The notes beneath the pieces were generated by a model. That model worked only from the letters and a program-made list of their open reading frames with translations. It did no database searches and was not told where the DNA came from. This document shows positions 25,260-39,400 of a DNA stretch of 64,000 nt, one piece after another; within the stretch, counting starts at the first letter, position 1, and each line of letters starts with the position of its first letter. The stretch is taken from NCBI GenBank assembly GCA_021442155.1, contig CM038222.1:56043352-56107351 (forward strand). The letters run 5' to 3'. Origin of the DNA: Cymbidium sinense (lineage: Eukaryota; Streptophyta; Magnoliopsida; Asparagales; Orchidaceae). Position numbers and translations under genes: made by a program.

Positions 25260-27030
25260 CCAGGATGGTTGTGCTACATGTTTGGTTAGTCAGTTATTAT
25301 TGAGAGCTATCAGCCCAATCATGTTGCACGATAGTTTAGATACTCTCAATCTATTGCTCATGATGGCTGACCATTCATCCCTAGGATAGTAGATGTCAAG
25401 AAGAATAGTACAGTGCCTCTTGAGACACATTATTATGTTGCTTTTGTAGTTTGGCTACACTTATTGAGAGTTGGTACTGGTTCTCATTTTTGGATAGCTC
25501 CTATGCATAGTTACACACGAGTCCGTTATACTCATCTTACCTGAGTACAACTATCTTTTGGTCCCTTCTTGGAGTGTGGCGCGAAGAGATATGAGTGCAT
25601 AATGAGGTCTTTTGGAGTTCCTCGAGGTCAAAAGACCCATCATCGCTCACTACCTGTATGAGACAGTAGCACTAGAAGTATAATCATTATCTTTATCTTT
25701 AATACTTTTGTTATATCTTTTTTTAATGTATTTCTTTTTAATTTGTGATAGTTGTACCAATTGTTGAGCAGGCTAGACCTGAGGGTACCCACCTTAGTAG
25801 AGTGCGAGCTAAGGATTCTTCTCCTACCCATACCGACGTTCCTTCACTAGCTCATAAACATAGACACAGCCAGCCTACAGAGCCCGCTCGAGCTTCAGTT
25901 GATTGATCCATGAGTCCACTTCCATGATGACTTCTAACTTTTGGTGAGGTGCCACTGGTGTCAGCTAGCACTAGATATGCTATTGAGGACTTTGGGAGTG
26001 GGGAATCGGGTGTGCTTATCTTTGATACTACTGCCTCAGATTTTGTTACTTCTTTTGCTGAGTAACTTTTCCTTATATATAGCCTGCCTTAGACTTTAGG
26101 TGAGACCTACCTAGTGGAGCCTTTGTCGAGTCAACATATAACCTTGGAGCTTATCATATAGTGAGGGTTACGGAGGACTTTGCCACTTATGATGCACTGA
26201 TTCAGTCAGATTCACCATGTTCAAGTAATTTTTTTTGTTTTCTTTTTACTCGCACTTTTTTACATTTACTATTTTACTTTATACTAACTATTTTCATTTA
26301 TTTTTTGCAGTGTCTGAGGTTGGTTATGAGTCTGAGATCCACCACTGATATCCATCTGCACCAGGTCCACATGACAAGGGTATGCAGGATTACAACCTGA
26401 TGTTTTTGAAAGATGTCATTTCTAAGCTTACTCCAGAATCACCAGAGTCACTAGACCATTTTACATCATATGTGAGCAGCATTCTAGATCTTCTAGCTCA
26501 CACTGGTTTGGAGGAGCAGGTTCTCAAGTACTAGGAAGCTCTTTGTAGAGATGTAGAGTTTTTGATCCACCAGATAAGATCGCTCAGTATCGTCTGCTCT
26601 GGTACTTCACTGGCAAAGCTTCAGGAGCAGGTTAGGATCCATAGAGAGGCTACTAATCTAGCTCATGATGAGTTTGAGAAGAGTGCTGAGGCTCTACGAC
26701 ACTACTGTCAAAAATTGATAGATGCTACTTCAGAGTTAGACTAACTAACTACTAGGATCAGGGAGTTATGGAGGGATCTCACGAGCATGATATCTTGCAA
26801 GTCAGACTTGCAGGCTGAGCAAGATAGGAGAGCTCAGGCTATAGAGTGAGAGCAGCACCATTACCAGATATGCCACCAAGCCATGGTGGATGCTAAGGCT
26901 GCTTTGACTAGAGCTGTGGAGGCTTTACAGTTGGTTGAGAGTGAGCATGAGTCTTTGGCAATTTTTTATCACAGCTTCAGGAGCTACACTCTAGGCTTCC
27001 TTGATGTACCTTTTCTTTTCCTTGTTTTCT
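25260..27030 (+). pseudogene. Antisense ORF of the Tat element: C-terminal part with coiled coil
   Basis: This is the continuation of the mobile-domain ORF after copy D. The stretch 25400-25600 carries words such as YYVAFVVWLHLLRVGTG and GVPRGQKTHH. A T-rich intron seems to run from GTATAATC near 25680 to TTTGTGATAG near 25750. It is followed by a Pro/Ser-rich part with PTHTDVPSLAHK. A second intron fits 26225-26310 (GTAATT to TTTTTTGCAG). From 26400 to 26990 the product is rich in Glu, Gln, Leu and Ala (for example LAKLQEQVRIHREATN), typical of a coiled coil. Stops at 26533, 26742 and 26847 break it. The 26883-27143 frame is its tail running into intron-like DNA. The predicted order is mobile domain, linker, coiled coil. 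Known biology says little about what such proteins do. Confidence 0.6.
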
Positions 27031-28189
<1,159 letters not shown>

Positions 28190-29450
28190 TTTTCATGTAT
28201 CGACCATTAATTAGTGACATTGGTCTTTCACCATTTGGGTTAATGAGTTGGTATGCCCCTCCTTGATACATTTTCTAAATGACAAAAGAGCCCTCCCAAA
28301 TAGGCTCAAATTTGCCACCAATTGTTTGGTTAGGAATAATTGGTCTTCTCAGCACCAAGACAAATTCTCCTTCTTGGAATGTTCGAGGCTGCACTATATG
28401 AATAAAAGCCTTGAACATCTTTGCTCAATAAACTTCCAGATTTTGATGAGCTTGCAATCTAACTTCATCAAGCACATCGAGTTCCTTCATTCTCAAATGA
28501 GCACTTTGATCTTTAATTAGGTTGTATAGGATGGCTACTCGAAGTGATGGAAACTCAACTTCAAGCAGAAGAACCACTTCAACTCCAAATACTAATGAAT
28601 AGGGAGTGACTTTAGTTCAGGTCTTATAGGTAGTTCGATATGCCATAATGCCTCTATCAATTTGGTATGTCATTCTCTCTTATTTAGTGAGGATCTTCTT
28701 AAGCAGCTTAACTAATGTCTTGTTGAAAGCTTCTGCCAAACCATTTTCTCTTGGATTATATATTAAAGAGTATCACAAACTAATTTTGTGTCAATAAATC
28801 TATAAATCTTTGTACTTTTGAAAGCTTGGTCATTATAAAAATTATTTGGCATAGTACTCCAAATCTATAGATCACATTATGAGTAAAGAAGTTGATCACT
28901 CGATCAGCAGTAACTTTTAAATGGGATAGCTTCAACCCACTTAGAAAAAAATCAATCACTGCTAGGATGAAGCGGTGACCAGCTGATGACAGTGGATCAA
29001 TCAGTCCAATTTCATCTGTACCCTCAACATTCAAATGGCCAAGATGTTAATTTTGGGTGTAGTAAATTTAGAGGTTGGTGGATTATATTCTCATGTCTTG
29101 ACATTCATGGCACCTCTTAGCATGATCAATACAATCTCTCTCTTGATGGTCAAATATTACTTTTCTGAAACGCTTTGATTCTCTTCTCAATTGGTATGAT
29201 AATTTATTATTTGGTAATTTACCTTCTTTAAAGTAATCAATGAATGACTATCTCCAATCATGTGGCTCTTCTACTATAAAGGCTTCCTATTACTTTTTTG
29301 AAGTAATGTCATGCTTAGACGTCTTGTTGATTTTAGAGAGGATGAGGAGCAACCTGAGTTGCATCTTGTTGGGTTGAATTTGATAACCCTTCTACCTACA
29401 ATGATTGTAACTTTGCTAGCTCTAGAACTCGTCGAGTAAATATCCCGATC
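28190..29450 (-). pseudogene. Tat retrotransposon integrase (decayed)
   Basis: In sense order, a zinc-binding HHCC end (DHAKRCHECQ) lies near 29100-29150. The catalytic core follows at 28780-29040 with IDPLSSAGHRFILAVIDF, ADRVINFFTHNVIYRFGV and a spoiled D-N-G-x-x-F site (IIFIMTK). The C-terminal part at 28200-28620 has YSLVFGVEVVLLLEVE, LDEVRLQAHQNL, RTFQEGEFVLV and GAYQLINPNGE. This arrangement is the usual plant Ty3/Gypsy integrase without a visible chromodomain, as expected for the Tat lineage. Frameshifts and stops separate the pieces, and the second catalytic residue region is corrupted. It would have inserted the cDNA copy into host chromosomes. Confidence 0.85.
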
Positions 29451-29559
29451 ATGACATAATCTCCATTCATACTTGTCATTTCCTTAGCTAACTTTGCTAA
29501 GCAATTTGCTTTGCTATTCTCAAATTGAGATACTCGACTTAGTGTGACACTTGATATTT

Positions 29560-29900
29560 GCTTCATAAGCTCAAGAACTCGCTTGTGATAAAAAGCTAAC
29601 TCAAGCTTGTGATTTTATAGATGCCAAGTACTTGATTTATAATAAGTTGAGAATCATCAAAAATATGTAGGTTTTGAATGTCTATGAAAATAGCTTCTTT
29701 GAGACTTGCCACCAATGCTTCATACTCAGCTTCATTATTAGTTATTGGCTAGGTCAACCCATATGATCATCTCATTATCCCTCTTTCTAGTGTTATGAAG
29801 ATGATGTTGATGCTTGCTCTTGCCCTTGAGAGATTTGGAGGTTAGACCTATTTGATTGATGAGGCTCCATCAAAGTACATATTCCAAATTTAAGATTTTT
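29560..29900 (-). pseudogene. Second (archaeal-type) RNase H domain of Tat pol
   Basis: In sense order, WNMYFDGASS near 29880 is the expected start with the first catalytic Asp. ITNNEAEYEALVASL near 29720-29750 contains the catalytic Glu, and IFDDSQLIINQV near 29640 the next Asp. This second RNase H lies between the classical RNase H and integrase, a diagnostic arrangement of the Tat lineage. Several stops interrupt it, including one right after the first motif. Confidence 0.78.
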
Positions 29901-30039
29901 CTTTTTCATGAATGAACATAATTTGCTCATCAGGCAAATCATTGTTAAGAGGTGAGTCTGCAAGAATTAGATGCACGGCAAGAAAATATGCTAAAATTTG
30001 TCCCTTCACTACTTTATGTGGAACGTTTGTGATATCAAA

Positions 30040-31160
30040 TTATAAAGAAAATACTACCCATCTTGCCATGTGACCTGTCAATGCTAGTCTTATCATTAAG
30101 TACTTTAGTGGATTGATCCTTGAGATGAGAGTAATTTTATGAGATAATATGTAATAATAGAGCTTTTGGGCTGCAAAGATCAATGCCAAACAATGCTTCT
30201 CTAATGAAGAGTATCTCATTTCTGCTCCTATCAACCTCTGATTGATATAATAAAGAGCACTTTGCCTTCTTCATCGTGTTGAGTCAATAGTGCTCCGAGG
30301 TACTCTTCTAATGCTATTATGTATAAAATAAGAGGCTTCCCTGGAGTAGGCACTACAAGGATTGATGGATTTAATATATATCTTTTAATACCATCAAAGG
30401 CTTCTTTGCATTCCTTATCCCATTTAAATGGAACATTCTTTTTCATCAGCTTTAAAAATGGTTGACAACACCCTGATAGGTTTGATATAAATCGATAGAT
30501 GAATGCAAGTTGTCCTTGTAAAGAACAGAGCTAACGTAAACTCTTTGGTGAAAGCATCTTAACAATCTCCTTGATTTTAGTGGGATCAATCTTAATTCCT
30601 CTATGACGTACAATGTACCCAATGAATTTTCCAATGAACACCCCGAATGCATATTTTAGGGGATTCATCTTGAGATCGTATTTTCTTATTCTTTCAAACA
30701 TAATTCTTAAAACTTCAAAGTGATTTTCATGACTTAAGCACTTAACCACAAAATCATCAACATAACATTCCACCTTCTGGTGAACCAGCTCATCAAAAAT
30801 ATGCATCAAAGCCGTTTGGTATGTAGCTCCAGCATTTTTCAAACTAAAAGGTATGATTGTGTAGCAATAGATGTCAATAGGTGTTCTGAAGGATGTTTAT
30901 TTTTCATCTTTAGGTGTCATCTTGATATTATATGGTATATCCAATAATTATGATATAGGAAGTGGGAAGTCATCTTTCTGGCAAGCTTTATTAAGATCCT
31001 GGAAGTCGATACAAATACGAATCTGACCACTTTCCTTCTTTGCGAGCTCTATATTGGCTATCCAATCAGGATACTTTTCTTCACGTATGAATCCTACTTC
31101 AATTAGCTTTTAATTTTAATGATCACATGTTCTTAAATTTCTAGTCTCATTCACCTTGGA
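30040..31160 (-). pseudogene. Reverse transcriptase and RNase H of Tat pol
   Basis: In sense order, 31075-30955 gives PDWIANIELAKK, RICIDFQDLNKACQKDDFPL, the RT fingers with the first catalytic Asp region. 30842-30531 carries LKNAGATYQTALMHIFDE and the catalytic CYVDDFVV box (YVDD codons at 30753-30764). 30446-30231 has FKWDKECKEAF and LYIIALEEYLGALL, the start of classical RNase H. 30234-30040 has RYSSLEKHCLALIFAAQKL and LTGHMARWVV, its end. Wording and order match Ty3/Gypsy Tat pol. Frames are broken by stops near 30450 and 30850 and by frameshifts, so no active enzyme is encoded. Its role would be copying the element's RNA into DNA. Confidence 0.88.
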
Positions 31161-32312
31161 GCTTGTTTAACAGGTGTTGCCTCCGGCTTGTTGCTAATTT
31201 ATGAACTTCCACGTCAAGGGATAAGCCTGACATTTCAACATATGTCCAGGCAAAGCAATCCTTGAATTCACAAAGTAGCACTTTTAGTTCTTCAACTTTC
31301 TCATCAAGCAGAATGGCACTGATGAAAGTTAGACAAGGATTATCTTCATTTCCTACGTTGATTTCTTTGAGCTCATCCCTAGTAGTTGTCTGCCCACCAT
31401 CTTAGAGTTGTTCAGGTGCAGGCTTGGCTTTCACTTCGCCATCACTTGTAAGGAGAACTTCATAAAGATCATTTTCTTCATCAATATTAATTTCAATTTT
31501 AGCTTCTAGTATATTATAATAAGCTTTATTTTGATGAGATTTGTATTGGATGAACCCATGACCTTTAGTGACAAACTTATCACTTCTTTGTGATGTTTGA
31601 ATACTTCTTTGACTCCACATCTTATTAAAGACTTAAGTTATATGTTTAGTAGTTCCAATATGAATTCCAAGCTTATGCATCATTCTTCGCACTTTCGGTG
31701 GATAGTATACTGGTATTCTCATTAGCACCATCTCATCAAAATCATCGTGTTGAGTAGGCCAATCAAAATTGTGAGGCTATGACTTCTCATATTTATAAAA
31801 TAAAGTTATTATTCCGCCACTCTCAGGCAATGGTGATACATAGAATGTTATCAATTCTTCAATATTATGAACCTCTAGTGGGGTAATTTCTTTGAAGCAC
31901 TGTTGTTGGGTGGGTATAATTATGAATGAGTCATCTGACATTACCAAGTGAGCTAGCATTCTTTAGACGACTCTCTATACCCTATTTTCATAAGTAGATT
32001 CAAAGTCATAGTCTAAATCAGACTCACTTATTTTATAATTTGCCTTTCTTGAAAGCTTATAAGTTCTCTTAGGTTTGACAGGGATATCTTCTTCTTCTTG
32101 TGACTTCCCAAATGAGAAACTAGTCTTCTTAGTTTAGATGCATAATCAAGCACTTTAGGGAGAGTCTACATTGCCTTCTTTCTTCCTTCTTTTTCTTTTC
32201 TCTTTCATTTTATGAAGTTATTTTTTAGTACCTGAAGTGGACGATACCGCCTCAAGAGGCTCTACTAGCTTAGGCTCTTTAGGGATGAAATATTTTGCAT
32301 CTTCATAAATCT
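31161..32312 (-). pseudogene. Tat pol linker between protease and RT
   Basis: Broken minus-strand frames such as 31402-31620 (DEENDLYEVLLTSDGEVKA) and 31777-31959 (EITPLEVHNIEELITFY) lie between the protease and RT domains. They are acidic and contain no recognised domain. A protease-RT spacer of variable sequence is usual in this lineage. The region is collinear with pol and should not be read as separate genes. Confidence 0.55.
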
Positions 32313-33332
32313 TTATTTCATGAAAAGAGAATGGTTGTAGGTTTCCAAGAATTCTGAACACTTCTCCACTCTGAGATACTTCAAACACTGATTCATAGTT
32401 GATGGGACCATACCGTACTCATGCAGCCATGGCCAACCCAAAAGAGCTCTAAACGATGTATTAGCATCAATCACGTGAAACTTGGCTTCTGTATATAAAT
32501 TTTGAAATTTGAGTGGGAAGATAAAAGAACCCAAAGTTTTCTGCTCTTTCTCATTGAAACCAGGAACCATCAACTTATCCCTCCCAAGATGTTGGATATT
32601 AAGTGATAATCCTCTTAGTGCTTTCAAACTCATAAGATTGATAGAAGAACTTGGATCAATCAGTATTTGATTGATCGAGACACCATCACTCTCTATGGTA
32701 ACATATAGAGGACGGTTGTGATCTGCTGTTCCCAATATAAGATCTTCTTCAGAAAATGTGATTGCTATGAGATCTTGAGTTTGCAATGATTCAATCATAT
32801 ATTTTTTGACAAAGTAAGCTTCATATCTCTCTAGATCTTTGAGAGCCTAGAATAAAGTTTTTCAGAGATCTTTTGACATTAAGAGAGCCCTCTAATTGTG
32901 ATGATGTGATATTATATATTTATCTCTTCACTTGATTAAGGTTTTATTTTAGGATCTTTGGGAATGATAACTTCATTGACTTCAATTTTTTTGCCTTTAT
33001 CTTTATTTGAATTCCCTTCTTTGATGGGGGTGGCAATACTTTACCACTCCTCAACTGAACTTGAATCACCTTGTCTTTTTCAGATTCATCGAAAGAAGTA
33101 GTTTCTTCCAATTCACCTTTCATTCTAGTGGATTGGTCAATAAAGCTAGAGTCACTTTTTCAAGTTCATACATTTCATACATGATGTTGTTGATAAGTCT
33201 GACTCTTCTCCATCAGGAAAACATAAATCCTCATCTGAACTGTTATCTTTTTGTTGTTAGACAAAATTTAGATGTTAACTCCTCAGGCTCTTCTTTCTTT
33301 TCTACGAAAAATTCTAATGGGTTGGTAGAGTC
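32313..33332 (-). pseudogene. Aspartic protease region of Tat gag-pol
   Basis: The 161-codon frame at 32798-32313 carries RPLYVTIESDGVSINQILID followed by PSSSINLM, where the retroviral-type D-(T/S)-G active site reads D-P-S. It then has KFHVIDANTSFRALLGWPWL and MVPSTMNQCLKYLRV, words typical of Tat proteases. Upstream (about 33030-33065) is LRSGKVLPPP, the usual lead-in. Above that the frame is broken up to 33332, where family B copy B interrupts the element. The Gly-to-Ser change at the active site suggests a dead enzyme, though some plant elements vary there. The protease would mature Gag and Pol. Confidence 0.8.
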
Positions 33333-35969
33333 TGTTTGACTGTCATTATCATTTTGGAGTGACCTGTGCTGAAGAATATATGATATCACATAAATGATTT
33401 GACATGTCTCTATGGTGTTTATTTTTAGATGTATGGGATACCATGCAGATCTTAGGGAGGTACATATTTAAGTGATCGGTATGATATTAAGGAATGGTGC
33501 ACTATCTCAAATGATAGAAATCACCATCTTATAATAGATCTAATCACCTAATAAGAACTCCTAAAGCATGATGGGTCTTCAAATATACGAGAGATCTTTC
33601 TCCTACTTTACATGGAAAAGTAAAACAGAGTTTATTTTAAGCTGGGTTAAGTTCCCTATGGAGGCAAGCCTCCATAGTTAATTACATCCTAAGAGATGGA
33701 ATCCCTTAAGAATACTCTCTATTAAAGTAAAAATTAAGGTCTCCAAAGATTTCAAGGCTAGACAATCAATAAATTGGTTATATTTAGAAGAACAAATGGG
33801 ATAACTCATGAAGCAGACTTATTATCGAAGCCAAAGGGAATGAGTAGGAAATTCTCATGATACTAGAATACCTAGTGAGCATTCCAATCTACCCTTTAAT
33901 TGGTTTTTATATGTTTGAAATTGAAGAGATCAAATTAGTTAAAGTTGTCATTCTTATTAGAAAGCTAGGACTTATAATCAAACAATACAAGATAATGGAA
34001 ATGCCTAAGAGGTGAGAATTTATGCTTGTAGCCTAAGGGAAATAGCTACCTTAGATCCTAAGTCTAGGGGGTCTTAGCATAAGCTAAAGCACAACCTAAA
34101 TCTAAGTGAAGATGGGCATAAGGTGTACTTCCACAAGAGAGGATAAACCACCTGACTACTGGGCTTACAACTGCCTGGAGTGGCCGCCAGCTAACTCCTC
34201 CTACGCTTTAAATCCATGTGGTCCGGTCATATAAAATTATAAGATTAGTTAGGCTATTACTTATTTATAAAAAGACTAAAGTCCTTAAACCCACTCCCTA
34301 AGAGACTAGAGCGTGAGTGGTATGAGTAATGATTTAATCTAATGAGAAATATTTTCAAATTTTTATTTGTATTTGACACTTCATTTTGGCAAAGGCTTTG
34401 GGATTTTGTATGCCTATATGCATGATGAAAATAGGTCATGGGCTAAATCAGCTAGAAGAAGGTGTTCTCCACCACAAGGGATGCCCTCATAGGTCAAGCA
34501 TTCCTCTATCATGCAAGAATGGAGATCCTTCATATTCAAGAGAGAAAGAATATGCATGCATGTTATGAGACATTCAACCATTCAGCTAAGGGATTGCTAA
34601 ATCTTTTTAATTATCTTGTTTAATGCCTAAGCTTTATGATAAGGTTATGAGTTATAGAAAATTTTAGTTATGAGTTGTAGTTGGGTATAAAATTTATTTT
34701 TCTATAAGAGCCTGATCACATCCAGATCACACATTCAAACACCAATCATAAAGAAACTATAAAAAGTATGCATTTTCTAATGCGCAATGTAAACATAACA
34801 TCAAATAATTTTATAAAACTACTGCAAAATAATAAAAGGCCGGTGTATTCGAGTACCGCCGTACAACCCTAAAAGAAAAGATTGGTAGTTGAGCTTTACC
34901 CTTATACAACTCGAAAAAGGAAAAATAATTTGCAATTTACAAATGATAAATGCTACAGGGTGTCTCTAAGTCTTCATTCATTCTATCTCCTTTGATTTTA
35001 GCTTCAATTTTGTACAACATCACCCTAATGCTCATCCTAAACCCCCATAGCACTAATCTCAATTCCTAATGAAAAATTACATTAAAAATAGAAAAAGTAA
35101 ATCTAACAACACCTGTAAGATAAGTGTTAGCAAAACACACATATAACTCGAGCAGTTATATTTAAAATTTGAACTTAGAACCTTGCATATGGGTAACCAA
35201 GCCTACCTATTCTAACTTGGATTATGCTTAGGGGCTTAAGCAACCTGCAAGCAAAATATTTATATTTATTTTTACAGCAGCCTCTTAAGCACAATCCCCT
35301 ATAGAAAACATGATTAGGCTAATCACAACCTAACATCTAGTCTATGAAACATACACCCTAACATTCAGTCTAAAATTCACAAAATAAAATATACATCACA
35401 CAATGCACTGTCCTAACATAGGACTAAAAGTGGTGACTTAATTCTACTGTGTGTGTTAAGGCTTGTGTGGTAAGTCCTAACTAGGCATTAAGGTTATGAT
35501 TTTTTAAATGTGAAAGGATGTTTAATCATAAGAGGTTGATTTAATTTTAAGTGGTTTAACTGATTTGAGAATTTTACTTAGTGTTTTCTTTTATTTCATA
35601 TGGCTTACACTTGGCAACTAAGTGTTATAAAGAGAGAAAAAGAGGATTGTCCTCTTTCATCCCTACCTTAAGCCACTTCTAAAGCATAATAATTTGATTT
35701 AGTTCTCTTTAGTGAATGACTTATTGTACATTTTAAATTAATCCTAAGTTTAGGCTCACTTTAAATAATCTTATTTAATATGAAAGGCATCTTAAGATTA
35801 ATTCAATTGAATTACTATCACATGACATATGTTCAATCATTTCTTTTCATCACATGTAACATGCATATGATATTAATCCTAAATATACACATACAATATG
35901 TTTTTAGAGATGATGAATGTAGATGTGTATATTTGTAGAAAAGGAGATTTTTATTCATTAGCTAAATGC

Positions 35970-36600
35970 ACATATAAGTGTATAAAAGTTTTAAGCGGAT
36001 ACTTTTCCATAGTTAAACCAGGGGAGTGAGGTAAAGCCTCCTTACCGCTACTTAAAATCTCGCATCCCCAGAATGTCCAGACTAGATATACCCACTATTC
36101 TTGAATACACATGAATGTACGAATGAATACAAGAATGGAAAATTATGCAAAAGTTGTAGTTCTTTCAATTGAATTATTTATACATGTGAGCTAAAGTCGA
36201 AAAGGATATTTTCATTCATTAGATAAATGCACATACAAGTGTTTAAAAGTTTTAAGTGGATACTTTGCCATTGTTAAACCAGGGGAGTGACGTAAAGACC
36301 TCATTGGGGATACATAAAGCCTTGCATCCCCGGAATGTCCAGATTAGATATACCCACTATTCTTGAATACACATGAATGTATAAGTGCTTAAAGAATGGA
36401 AAATTATACAAAAATTATATTTCTTTCAATTGAATTATTTATACATGTGAAGCAAAGTTCTATCTAAATTCTAACATAAAAATACATAGGAATGAATTCA
36501 AACAAATATTGTGTCTTTTTCAAATGGGCTATACACTTGTTAACATTCAAACTATATGTAAATCCATATAGAGTAACGAAAGACAGCTCCATATCACATG
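35970..36600. repeat. ~250-bp tandem units in copy B
   Basis: The block GTGTATAAAAGTTTTAAGCG...TTAAACCAGGGGAGTGA...GGAATGTCCAGA...CACTATTCTTGAATACACAT starts near 35985 and again near 36233. A third degenerate unit ends near 36556. The same units are present in copies A2 and D. Confidence 0.8.
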
Positions 36601-38759
36601 TTCTAAGCCATAGACACATGCGAGTTTATAGATATTTATAACTATTATCACTCATTATAATTGACTTATAAACTTTTGAAAATAACTTTGATTTAATAGT
36701 CATAATAGTCACATATTATAAATTTAATTCAATGCATGCAAGATTAACACAAGGAAAATTTTATTTGATTTATTTTTGAAAGACATGAATGCATGATTTC
36801 AAATAACATACAACATTTAGCATGATTGGAAAGGAATACTTGAACATAAGCACATGAGTTCATTCAACTAAGTTAATTCTTAAGGACGATCACATTAAAT
36901 AAACTCATTTAAAGAAAAACAAAGCTTCTTCATTAAGTGAATATATTAATGTTGCTTCGAAGGTATAGTTCGCTTCGAAGGAATTAATTAAGTGAATATA
37001 TTAATTTCGGTTCATTAAGTTGAATTAATTAAGTTATATTAATTACTTAAATTCACATAAATTTTTGGATTCATCAAGCTTCTTCATCCCATCAAACTGA
37101 CACATAAAATTTGGGATTAATTACTTAAGTAATTAAGGCTTAAATTAGCTATTTAAGTTTATATTTAAACCTTAATTAAGCCTTAATCACTATTCAAAAT
37201 TAATTAGAACCAATTTTAATTAAATATCCTCTGAAATACCTTCGAAGTGAATATTTACTTGTATCCTTTAAATGATTTCCATGATTTTTATAAAGTCTAT
37301 TAATTTATTTTTGCTAAAATAAACTATTTGAGCTTGAGAATGCAAAATATCCCTATCTAGAAATACATTTGAATTGAAATTTTTATGGTATGTGTATTTT
37401 ACCTAAAATTTCAATCCCTTGAAATTTTAAATTAACCTTTAATTAATAAAATTTGATTTTTTACTAAACCCTAAATTAAGCTTAGAATATTCAGTAAAAA
37501 AATATGGATTTTAGGTTTTTTAGATTCCTCTAAGAAAGATAAATCCAACGAGCCCTTACTTGTAATTTTTGGCTAAGTATTTTATTTTCTATGAATTTTT
37601 GAAATTTTAGGTGATTTAAATAATTTTTAAAAATTAAAAAATTATCGAATTTCTTACTTAACTTGATCGACCGCGAACGATGAAACGCATGCATACAACA
37701 TCTGATTGTCTGAGATTCCATGCGCATCGCATGATTGGTCGGATGGATCGACAAATGGGCAAACGCACAGGATGTGTGGTTCTGTCGGTCGAGATTGGAT
37801 CCATCGAAGACTAAAATTATGTGGATCTGGTGTGAAATCACAGCCATCTATTTTCCTAAAGCGGGATCGGATGGCTGTTGCTTCCGAGCTAGTGAAAGTG
37901 ATGGGTGAACAGTAAACTGAGAGCTGGAAAATGCAAAAAAATAAATAGGAGAGTCCATTTCAAGCTCGATTTCACATCGATTCTCATCAAAAAAAACTCC
38001 TATCTTCGCATTAGAATTATATAAAATGAAGAATTCAAGTGATATCTAAAGAAAATTCCTAAAATTACACAAGAATCGTCACAAACAAGAGAACCTATAG
38101 CCGACTAAAGGATTTAAAAATTACCTTACCGAGGATAGTTTTTGGTGGCTGTGTTGATCCGAGCACACTTTTAGATGTGAGAAAAAGCCTTGAGATGAAC
38201 CTAGACCCTTGCCTCCTCTTAGAATGTTGTATCCACAATGGTTGCTGCCTCCTTGCTAGAATTCGCTCAGTTTGGTGTTCTTCTAGCCCAATGGAAGTAA
38301 GGAATGGGTTTCTAGTTGCTTGGGGGAGCTCCTAGAGAGTGTGTGATAGTAGAATCAGTTCTCTTAAGGCTTCTCTTTCCTTGTGCTTGGTTTTGGCCAA
38401 AAATCACCTCTGATGGTGATTTTTTGCTCCTACTGGATATCTTATGGCTTGGGGTGGTTGGGAATGGCAGGGAATCATCCTAGGTAGCTTTGTTTGGTTG
38501 GCCAAGACTTAGGAGGTGGCTACCAAGAGGGATTAGTGGGTGTCCTACAGGTTTCAAATGCTCCAATAAGGGAGGTGAGATGAATTTACCTCCCCATGAG
38601 TCATGACCAACCCAACCACCTCTTGGGTCAGGTTGGTCAGTGTCATTGGAGCCTAGGTGGACCAATGGAAGAGTGTCAAGTGGCCAAAAATGAAAATTAC
38701 CACTCCCCTAAGTATTTATCTCATGTGATACCAGGACTCAAGGGTAGAATGGTCATTTA

Positions 38760-39400
38760 GCATTAGATTTGACTTGGGCAGATTTAAAATGAGTCAAAAA
38801 TGAGTTGGGCCAAATTTCATGTCATTTGGAGTTCATTAGGTTCAATTTGACCTATTTAGGTCAAATTAGGTCAAATCGGGTTAGGTTGACCAATTGCTCA
38901 AATTGGGTCAAACCAAAGGTTGGGTCAAGTTCATATGATCATTTAAGATGTGTTGGTGACATAGTTTGGTTCAATTTGGTTTAGGTTTAGTTTTGGTTCA
39001 TTTGAGTTCATTTGGGTCAAATGGGTCAAGTTGACCAATTTGACCCAATTGACCAAATTGGCTTAGGTCATGGCTTGGTTTGGGTTTGGTTGATCACTTG
39101 CAATGTGTTGTGAGTTTTGGTTGAGTCCAATTTGGATTTGATTGGGTTTTTGGTTGGTTTGACCCATTAGGTCATTTGGGTATAGTGAGCCAATTAGGCT
39201 AGGTTTGGCTCAATTGAAGGTCAAGTCATGTTCAAGTGTTGATTTTGGGTTAGTATGAATCATTGGTTTCAAAAGATTTGGCTTAGGTTGCAATTTGGCT
39301 AGTGTGGATTTATATAGGTTAAAGGGTTGAGTTGGTCCAAGAGCTAGGTTGACTTAATTTGACCCAATTTATGATAATTGAACAACCTAGGATGACCAAC
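38760..39400. promoter_or_regulatory. TTGAC/GTCAA-dense segment in copy B
   Basis: Between 38821 and 39060 I count 11 TTGAC cores on either strand, for example GGTCAAATTAGGTCAAATCG and CAAGTTGACCAATTTGACC. TTGACC/T is the W-box core. The same kind of segment is found in every family B copy. Function is unproven. Confidence 0.4.

Noticed and set aside
28248..28520. 90-codon plus-strand frame
   Set aside because: It is the shadow of the integrase C-terminal coding region on the minus strand.
33061..33339. 92-codon plus-strand frame
   Set aside because: It is opposite to the gag-pol junction region of the Tat element and runs into the end of copy B.
36940..37010. Repeated GCTTCGAAGG words resembling a heat-shock element
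   Set aside because: The TTCGAA palindromes lack the nTTCnnGAAn spacing. Two to three copies in AT-rich repeat DNA are not enough to call a regulatory site.
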